In this document: positions 41,822 to 46,909 of the stretch, in pieces
How the letters are laid out: each line of letters begins with the position of its first letter
Position numbering within the stretch: position 1 is the first letter of the stretch
NCBI GenBank assembly: GCA_030597375.1
Contig: JAUVRX010000003.1
Location: forward strand, 1 to 46,909
Origin: Acidobacteriota bacterium
Lineage (GTDB): Bacteria > Acidobacteriota > Thermoanaerobaculia > Multivoradales > JAHEKO01
Direction of reading: 5' to 3'
Length of the DNA stretch: 46,909 nt
Translations under genes and position numbers: made by a program
The notes under the pieces: model-generated
Database searches by the model: none
Seen by the model: only the letters and a program-made list of their open reading frames with translations
Told to the model about the DNA's origin: nothing

Positions 41822-42609
41822 CCCTGAATCGCCTCCAACTCGTGAGCCTGGACCTCTTTCGGGGTGCGATAGAGCAAGATTTCTCCCTGCTCGGTTCTGT
41901 GCAGTCGAACCAGATTCAGCCGTGCCAGCTCCAGGATCGCCAGGAACGTCGCTACGGCTTCGGCACGACAGCTGCGGCCTCGCAGATCGGCGAGCAGGTC
42001 GTGCGGGCGATCTCGATCGAGAAGCGACATCAAGCGCTCGAACTGGCTACGCACCGAGAAGCTCTCGCGACGAATGTGCATCGGGTCCGGATGGTCACGG
42101 TCATACCGCGCCAGAACTTCCTTGAGGGCGCCGAGGAGGTCGAACAACGACACCTCTTCCAGTTCCACCGAGTCCTCGGCTTCGACCAGATCGAGCGACT
42201 GCGGCAGACGAGTCCAGAGTCCCTCCCTGAGAGAGTGCAGCTCGCCCAGAGACTGGGCCGCTTCCTTGATCCGCTGATACTCGAGTAGACGCTCCACGAG
42301 CTCTCGGCGAGGATCTTCCTCCGAGCCATCCTCCTCACCGGAGGGTCGCGGTAGGAGCATCCTGGATTTGAGGTGTATGAGGACTGCCGCCTCGTAGATG
42401 TACTCTGCCGCGACGTCGAGGTCGAACACCTCCATCAGGTGGAGGTATTCGTCGAACTGGTCGCAGATCATCACCACGGGAATGTCTTTGATCTCCACCT
42501 CGTTGATCTTGATCAGGTGCAGTAGCAGGTCTAGCGGCCCCTCGAAGACCGGGAGCTGCACCTGCCAGGCTTCCGGCAGACTGGTTCTATCGATGGCTGG
42601 AATGTCCAT
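41818..42609 (-). CDS. scpA: Segregation and condensation protein A
   Basis: A 263-residue kleisin subunit of the SMC complex. The N-terminal VFEGPLDLLLHLIKINEVEI and AAVLIHLKSRMLLPRP are typical; the C-terminal part binds the SMC head (VATFLAILELARLNLVRL). The ATG at 42609 overlaps the trpS stop by one base; a GTG at 42612 is an alternative. Runs with scpB, rluB and cmk. Confidence 0.95.
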   Translation of the reverse strand: MDIPAIDRTSLPEAWQVQLPVFEGPLDLLLHLIKINEVEIKDIPVVMICDQFDEYLHLMEVFDLDVAAEYIYEAAVLIHLKSRMLLPRPSGEEDGSEEDPRRELVERLLEYQRIKEAAQSLGELHSLREGLWTRLPQSLDLVEAEDSVELEEVSLFDLLGALKEVLARYDRDHPDPMHIRRESFSVRSQFERLMSLLDRDRPHDLLADLRGRSCRAEAVATFLAILELARLNLVRLHRTEQGEILLYRTPKEVQAHELEAIQG

Positions 42610-43625
42610 CACCGGGTTTTCTCAACGACCTTTCGATAGTTGATCGACAGTGCGGTCCGCACCAGGTCCATGGTTTCCGTAGCCCGCTCTCGAGCTTTAC
42701 CGGAGCCCTCATAGAGGATATCCAACAGGGAGTCCCTGCTCTTCAGCAGCTCCTGCCGCTTGGCTCGGATCGGCTCGAGAAACGAATTGATCTGATCGGC
42801 AATGAGCCGTTTGTCATCGACGCATCCGATCTGAGCCCTTCGACACTCCCTGGCCACCTTCTCCTGGAGCTCGGGAGACGAGAAGAGTCTGTGAAACTGG
42901 TACAGATTGCAGGTCTCGGGGTGCCCCACGTCCTTTCGCCGAAGGCGTTGAGGGTCCGTGAACATCTGATTGCACTTGGCATCGACCTCTTCCGGACTGT
43001 CGGACAGAAGGATGGTGTTGCCATAGGATTTCGACATCTTGCGTCCATCGAGTCCCGGGACCTTCGGGGTCGGCGTGAACAGGGCCTTGGGCTCCGGAAA
43101 GATCTCACCGAAGTAGCTGTTGAATCGGCGACCGATCTCTCTACTCAGCTCGAGGTGGCTCGCCTGGTCCTCGCCGACGGGTACGAAATGAGCCCGATAC
43201 AGCAGTATGTCCGCGGTCTGAAGGACCGGATAGCCGAGAAAACCGTGGGTGGAGAGATCCTTGTTCGACAATTCGCGAATCTGCTCTTTGTAGGTCGGTA
43301 CTCTCTCCAGCCATCCCAACGGAGTAATCATGGAGAGCAAGAGGTGGAGCTCTGCGTGCTCGGGCACCATGGATTGGACAAAAATCACAGAGCGGTCAGG
43401 ATCCAGGCCCGACGCCAGGAGATCGGCGAGCATCTCGAGTGAATGGCCCCCGATCCGCGACGGATCTGCGTAATCGGTAGTCAGGGCATGCCAGTCGGCG
43501 ATGAAATAGAAGCACCGGTAACGGTCCTGCAACTCCACCCAGTTCTTGACGGCTCCGAAGTAGTTACCCAGATGGATTCGGCCCGTCGCCCGCATCCCGG
43601 AAAGAACGACATTCTCGTTGATCAT
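42609..43625 (-). CDS. trpS: Tryptophan--tRNA ligase
   Basis: A 338-residue class I synthetase charging tRNA-Trp. The HIGH-type motif is in RIHLGNYFGA and the KMSKS loop is intact (DGRKMSKSYGN). FYFIADWHALT and the dimer-interface IQS-type FVQSMVPEH are as usual. The leader contains a short ORF ending 4 bases before the ATG. It is followed by scpA with a 1-base overlap. Confidence 0.97.
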   Translation of the reverse strand: MINENVVLSGMRATGRIHLGNYFGAVKNWVELQDRYRCFYFIADWHALTTDYADPSRIGGHSLEMLADLLASGLDPDRSVIFVQSMVPEHAELHLLLSMITPLGWLERVPTYKEQIRELSNKDLSTHGFLGYPVLQTADILLYRAHFVPVGEDQASHLELSREIGRRFNSYFGEIFPEPKALFTPTPKVPGLDGRKMSKSYGNTILLSDSPEEVDAKCNQMFTDPQRLRRKDVGHPETCNLYQFHRLFSSPELQEKVARECRRAQIGCVDDKRLIADQINSFLEPIRAKRQELLKSRDSLLDILYEGSGKARERATETMDLVRTALSINYRKVVEKTR

Positions 43626-43629
43626 GGCT

Positions 43630-43686
43630 CTAGGAACTGGCCTCGGTACTGCTGCTGTTCATGAAGAAAGGGAAGTCCAGTGCCAT
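43630..43686 (-). CDS. Possible 18-codon leader ORF of trpS
   Basis: ATG 43686 opens an 18-codon frame (peptide begins MALDFPFF and ends STEASS) whose TAG lies 4 bases before the trpS ATG. AAGGA lies about 10 bases upstream. No tryptophan codon is present, so classical Trp attenuation is not supported, but ribosomes ending here could reinitiate at trpS. A GGACTTC direct repeat flanks its start. Confidence 0.3.
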   Translation of the reverse strand: MALDFPFFMNSSSTEASS

Positions 43687-43717
43687 CACGAGAAGTCCTT
43701 CCCTGCGGCGTCGGGTG

Positions 43718-43723
43718 ATTATA
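43718..43723 (-). promoter_or_regulatory. -10 box (TATAAT) of trpS
   Basis: A perfect TATAAT on the minus strand, 92 bases before the trpS ATG. No good -35 hexamer is seen 16-18 bases upstream, so the promoter may be weak or activator-dependent. Confidence 0.4.
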
Positions 43724-43765
43724 GGACAGGCCAGGAGGTTGATGGCACCACCAGCGGCCACGGCC

Positions 43766-44275
43766 CTACAAGGGGACTCCAGATCGGTCGCCGGAATCAG
43801 CAGATCGGATGCGCCGGTCCATCTCCCGCATCAGGCGCTCGTTGGCTCCGAGCACCTTCCCCTCGAGCAGCAGCGTCCAGAGCTGGATCGCCAGAGTGAC
43901 GAAGAACAGCAGAGCGTGTACCCACTTGGCAATGACTCCGGTGGCAACTCCTCCCCCGACGATGAAGGTGGCCATGACGGCCCCCATCGCCAGCATGAGC
44001 CAGGGATTGCTGCGATTCTTGAACTCCCGCGTCTGCGCCGCCGGCCCTTCGCCGAAGTCGAGCTCGTTCGCGGCCGACTTGATCGCCTTGCCGGTGCCGA
44101 TGAGATAGAACAGGATCCAAGAGTGGGAGAACAGTATCAACAGGCAGGAGAACAGAGCTACCAGGAGATGCCAGCCGACGGTTCCCTGCTCACCGATTCG
44201 ATAGCCGAGGATCCCTGTCACGACCAGGCCACCTGTGGCAACCCAACCCAACATGAGGAGGGCTCGTCCCATCAT
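43766..44275 (-). CDS. Four-helix membrane protein, unknown function
   Basis: A 169-residue protein not recognised. Predicted helices are about 5-24, 36-60, 91-113 and 118-137. Histidines lie at H36 and H51 (helix 2, FSHSWILFY) and H120 (helix 4, KWVHALLFF), a pattern that might bind haem b but is not proven. A charged cytoplasmic or periplasmic loop (about 62-90) contains GKAIKSAA and TREFKNRSNP. The end is basic. It overlaps the glycosyltransferase upstream by 4 bases (ATGA) and precedes trpS by 140 bases with a promoter between. Confidence 0.75.
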   Translation of the reverse strand: MMGRALLMLGWVATGGLVVTGILGYRIGEQGTVGWHLLVALFSCLLILFSHSWILFYLIGTGKAIKSAANELDFGEGPAAQTREFKNRSNPWLMLAMGAVMATFIVGGGVATGVIAKWVHALLFFVTLAIQLWTLLLEGKVLGANERLMREMDRRIRSADSGDRSGVPL

Positions 44276-45492
44276 GGCGTCGTCTCCTTCTTCAAGGTCA
44301 TCTCGCGGTCCTGCTCGAACACGACCGTAGGCTGGGGTGATTTCGGGTCTGCCACGACTGACGAGTCGAGCAGCTCACACCAGATTCTCGCAGCGTGCTG
44401 CGGCCGCCAAAACTCCTCCAGAGCCAGTTTCCCAGCCTCCCCCCTGCGTCTCGCGGCCAGGGGCTCGTCGAGAACCTCGGACAGGGCCACGCAGAGACCG
44501 CCGACGTCTTCCGGCGGAAACAGCCATCCGGTCTGGCCCGGCCTCACGACTTCCGGCAATCCACTCACATCGCTCGCCACGACTGGAAGCGCCTCCTCCA
44601 TGGCTTCCAGGACAACCAGGGGCATGCCCTCGTAGACAGAAGGGACCACCAGCGCCAGGGCTCGGGACATCAGGCTCCGAACCGTCCCCGCATCACAACC
44701 GCCGAGAAATCGCACCGAGTCACCGAGCCCCAAGCGCCGAGATGTCGCCTCGAGAGAGGCACGATGCTCCCCCTCCCCAGCCACCACGAGTTGGACCTCT
44801 CTGCCGCTTTCTCTGAGGATCGCCACAGCGTTCAGCAGAACCTCCACACCCTTGCGGATCCGCAGGCGACCCACGAAGAGTAGAAATCCCTCCAGTTCCG
44901 GTAGCGGCAGAGAAGAAGTCCCTTGAATGTGGCGACCGCCCATCACGTTGGGCAGCACCAGGACGGGACCGACCTTGTAGTCCCTCTCCACCTCCAGGGC
45001 GGTCTGTCGGCTCGGCGCCAGCACCAGATCGCTCAGCCAGGCGGTGAATGATCCCAGGACTATCTGCAAGGGGGCCTTGAAGAGCCGGAACACCCACTCT
45101 CTCAGGCCGGGCACCCCCAGGATCTGGCCGTCGAATCTGAGGGGACGCACCGCTCTCAACTCCTCCAGGTAACTCACTTGCAGGAGCACCACCAGTCGGG
45201 GGCTCGGTTCCAGCACGGCACTCAAGGTCCTCGTCAGAAAAGCCACCAGAGCACCATCCGATTCATGTACCTGGACGACGTCCGGTTCGAATTGATGTAA
45301 CGCTCTCAGAAAACCAGGAACGATCGCTACCGGGAACAGGAGCTTCGGTCCTCTGGCTCCTCCTGGGCCTCGCCCCAGTACTTCCACCTGATGGCCCATC
45401 GCTTCCAAGCCGGCCGCCAGCTGAAGCACCTGTTCTCCCACGCCGGAGACATCCATGGGGGGCAGGGTGTTGGCGACGAGAAGAACTCTCAC
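44272..45492 (-). CDS. Family 4 glycosyltransferase
   Basis: A 406-residue GT-B glycosyltransferase. The N-terminal half starts MRVLLVANTLPPMDVSGVGE and holds the acceptor-side pattern VVQVHESDGALV. The donor half has LFVGRLRIRKGVEVLLNA, VRFLGGCDAGTV and VPSVYEGMPLVVLEAMEEAL, including the EX7E glutamates. The sugar and acceptor are unknown. It overlaps recG by 4 bases upstream and the four-helix membrane protein by 4 bases downstream. Confidence 0.9.
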   Translation of the reverse strand: MRVLLVANTLPPMDVSGVGEQVLQLAAGLEAMGHQVEVLGRGPGGARGPKLLFPVAIVPGFLRALHQFEPDVVQVHESDGALVAFLTRTLSAVLEPSPRLVVLLQVSYLEELRAVRPLRFDGQILGVPGLREWVFRLFKAPLQIVLGSFTAWLSDLVLAPSRQTALEVERDYKVGPVLVLPNVMGGRHIQGTSSLPLPELEGFLLFVGRLRIRKGVEVLLNAVAILRESGREVQLVVAGEGEHRASLEATSRRLGLGDSVRFLGGCDAGTVRSLMSRALALVVPSVYEGMPLVVLEAMEEALPVVASDVSGLPEVVRPGQTGWLFPPEDVGGLCVALSEVLDEPLAARRRGEAGKLALEEFWRPQHAARIWCELLDSSVVADPKSPQPTVVFEQDREMTLKKETTP

Positions 45493-46909
45493 GATCGCCC
45501 CCCGGCGAAGCCGTCGTATCGCACCCTTGCGCGCTCGCTCAGACGCCTCATGAATGGGTCTCCCCTCGCCTCGGTGGACTCGGCCAGGAGCTCATTCGCA
45601 TCGATTCGTGACTTCTCCAGCCATTCCCGGTCCGCCACGATGTTCGCCACCCTGAAGAGTGGCTCGCCGGCTTGACGCGTTCCCAGCAGATCGCCTGGAC
45701 CGCGGATCTCGAGATCTTTTTCGGCAATTCGAAAGCCGTCGGTAGTGGCCCCGAAGACTTCGAGTCGCTGCCTTGCCTGCTCCGTGAGTCGGCCGTGAAG
45801 AGCTACGCAGAATGACCGTTCGGCTCCCCGTCCAACCCGACCTCGGAGCTGGTGGAGTTGGGCCAGACCGAAGCGTTCCGCACTATCGATAATCATGATC
45901 GTAGCTCGAGGCACATCCACACCGACCTCGATGATCGAGGTCGCTATCAAGACCCTGATCTCGCCAGCTCCGAACGACTCCATGATCCTCTCACGTTCCT
46001 CGGCGTCGACCCTGCCATGGAGGACCTCGGATGGCCAGTCGGCGAGGTAGCTTCGCACGGCCTCTCCCTGACCGCAGATGGATGTGCCCATGATTTGCGG
46101 ATTTTCATCGATCATCGGGAATACCAGATAGGCTTGTCCACCCTCCTCGAGACGCTTCACGAGCCAACGATAGACGCGGTCTCGGCGAGCCTGCGAAACA
46201 ACCTTGGTAACCACTTCCCGACGTCCCGGCGGCAGCTCGTCGATGACCGAGAGAGAAAGATCGCCATAGGCCGTCAGAGCCAAAGAGCGGGGAATGGGTG
46301 TCGCCGTCATCACCAGCATGTCGGCTCGTTGCCCCTTGCTCTGCAGCGTCTGGCGCTGGGCCACCCCAAACCTGTGCTGCTCATCGACCACCACCAGACC
46401 GAGCCGGTCGAAGGCAACACCTTCCTGAATCAGGGCATGGGTACCGACCGCCAATTGAATTCTTCCAGCCGCCAGAGCGCTGCGGACCTCCTCGGATCGA
46501 CCATCTGAGCCCGTCACCAGAGCCAACCTGAAGCGAGGCCCGAGGAGGCGGTTCAAGGTCCTGAAGTGCTGCGCCGCCAGGAGCTCGGTCGGAGCCATGA
46601 AGGCTCCCTGCAGGCCGTTCTCCATGGCCGCGACCAGTGCCAAGGCCGCGACGATCGTCTGGCCGCTGCCGACGTCGCCCTGTAAGAGACGAAGCATGGG
46701 ATAGGGACTCTCCAGGTCGCCCACGATCTCCTCGACGACGCGTTGCTGAGCTGCGGTAAGCCGGAAGGGTAGAACCGCCTGCATCAGCTGCCGAAGGGAC
46801 TGCCCGATCCTATAGGTGTGACCCTTCTGATCGCGGGTCTCGTAGTCTCGCAACAGGCCGAGCTCGATCTGAAGCTCCAGAAACTCCCCGTAGATCAACC
46901 TCTGGTGAG
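45489..46909 (-). CDS. recG: ATP-dependent DNA helicase RecG, C-terminal part (cut by right edge)
   Basis: The C-terminal 472 codons of RecG, a fork-reversal/branch-migration SF2 helicase. Motifs in order: LTAAQQRVVEEI (Q motif), Walker A GDVGSGQT, LAPTELL-type MAPTELLAAQHF, Walker B DEQHRFGV (DEQH), TATPIPR, and LQGRVGRG-type LRGRVGRG with the RecG-specific GRTDGF-like ATTDGFRIAEKDLEIRGPG. The Walker A lysine is glutamine (CAG, 46659-46661); the rest is intact. The wedge domain is outside the window; the frame continues through the right edge (HQRLIYGEF). Confidence 0.93.
   Translation of the reverse strand, partial: HQRLIYGEFLELQIELGLLRDYETRDQKGHTYRIGQSLRQLMQAVLPFRLTAAQQRVVEEIVGDLESPYPMLRLLQGDVGSGQTIVAALALVAAMENGLQGAFMAPTELLAAQHFRTLNRLLGPRFRLALVTGSDGRSEEVRSALAAGRIQLAVGTHALIQEGVAFDRLGLVVVDEQHRFGVAQRQTLQSKGQRADMLVMTATPIPRSLALTAYGDLSLSVIDELPPGRREVVTKVVSQARRDRVYRWLVKRLEEGGQAYLVFPMIDENPQIMGTSICGQGEAVRSYLADWPSEVLHGRVDAEERERIMESFGAGEIRVLIATSIIEVGVDVPRATIMIIDSAERFGLAQLHQLRGRVGRGAERSFCVALHGRLTEQARQRLEVFGATTDGFRIAEKDLEIRGPGDLLGTRQAGEPLFRVANIVADREWLEKSRIDANELLAESTEARGDPFMRRLSERARVRYDGFAGGRS

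Overview
The window is a high-GC bacterial chromosome segment packed with housekeeping genes. It contains lpxB and an MsbA-type lipid A flippase, so the host is a diderm. A rpsA - HU/IHF - HIT - membrane proteins - lpxB - msbA - yicC - gmk - rpoZ - coaBC - udg order, an NtrC-type regulator and a DUF6677-like membrane protein together suggest Acidobacteriota, perhaps near Thermoanaerobaculia. That placement is an inference from gene content and was not tested by a search. No insertion sequence, phage, CRISPR array, rRNA or tRNA was seen.

Layout. (a) 1-6500, minus strand: the 5' end of valS (cut by the left edge), a receiver-domain protein, an acyl-CoA dehydrogenase, pyrE, a sigma-54 response regulator and an HtrA protease. 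Two clear intrinsic terminators lie in this part. (b) 6690-18685, plus strand: the classic transcription/translation cluster rimP-nusA-infB-ylxP-rbfA-nrnA-truB-rpsO-pnp, followed by an HD-GYP response regulator and a Nif3-like protein. A strong promoter and a terminator-like attenuator precede rimP. A long hairpin separates rpsO from pnp. (c) 18724-38236, minus strand: two or more transcription units. The first part, in transcription order, is queG, then rpsA (own promoter), HU/IHF, HIT, two small membrane proteins, lpxB, msbA, yicC, gmk, rpoZ, coaBC, udg, a GT2 and a GT4 glycosyltransferase, threonine synthase, thiolase and SDR. The second part is radC, a stand-alone MetRS-type tRNA-binding domain and tatD. 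(d) 38523-39629, plus strand: a lone leucine dehydrogenase with a palindrome near its probable promoter. (e) 39706-46909, minus strand: recG (cut by the right edge), a GT4 glycosyltransferase, a four-helix membrane protein, trpS, scpA, scpB, an RluB-type pseudouridine synthase and cmk, many with 1-4 base overlaps.

The genes serve ribosome maturation and transcription elongation, nucleotide synthesis, lipid A assembly and export, envelope glycosylation, chromosome condensation and DNA repair. I see no convincing new multi-gene system. The most notable points are at residue or signal level: a RecG whose Walker A lysine is glutamine, a glycosyltransferase whose conserved N-terminus can only begin at CTG, a CoaBC lacking two residues known to be catalytic in the E. 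coli enzyme, an attenuator between a good promoter and rimP, an 18-codon leader ORF before trpS, and a near-identical 198-bp tandem duplication in the acidic tail of ribosomal protein S1.
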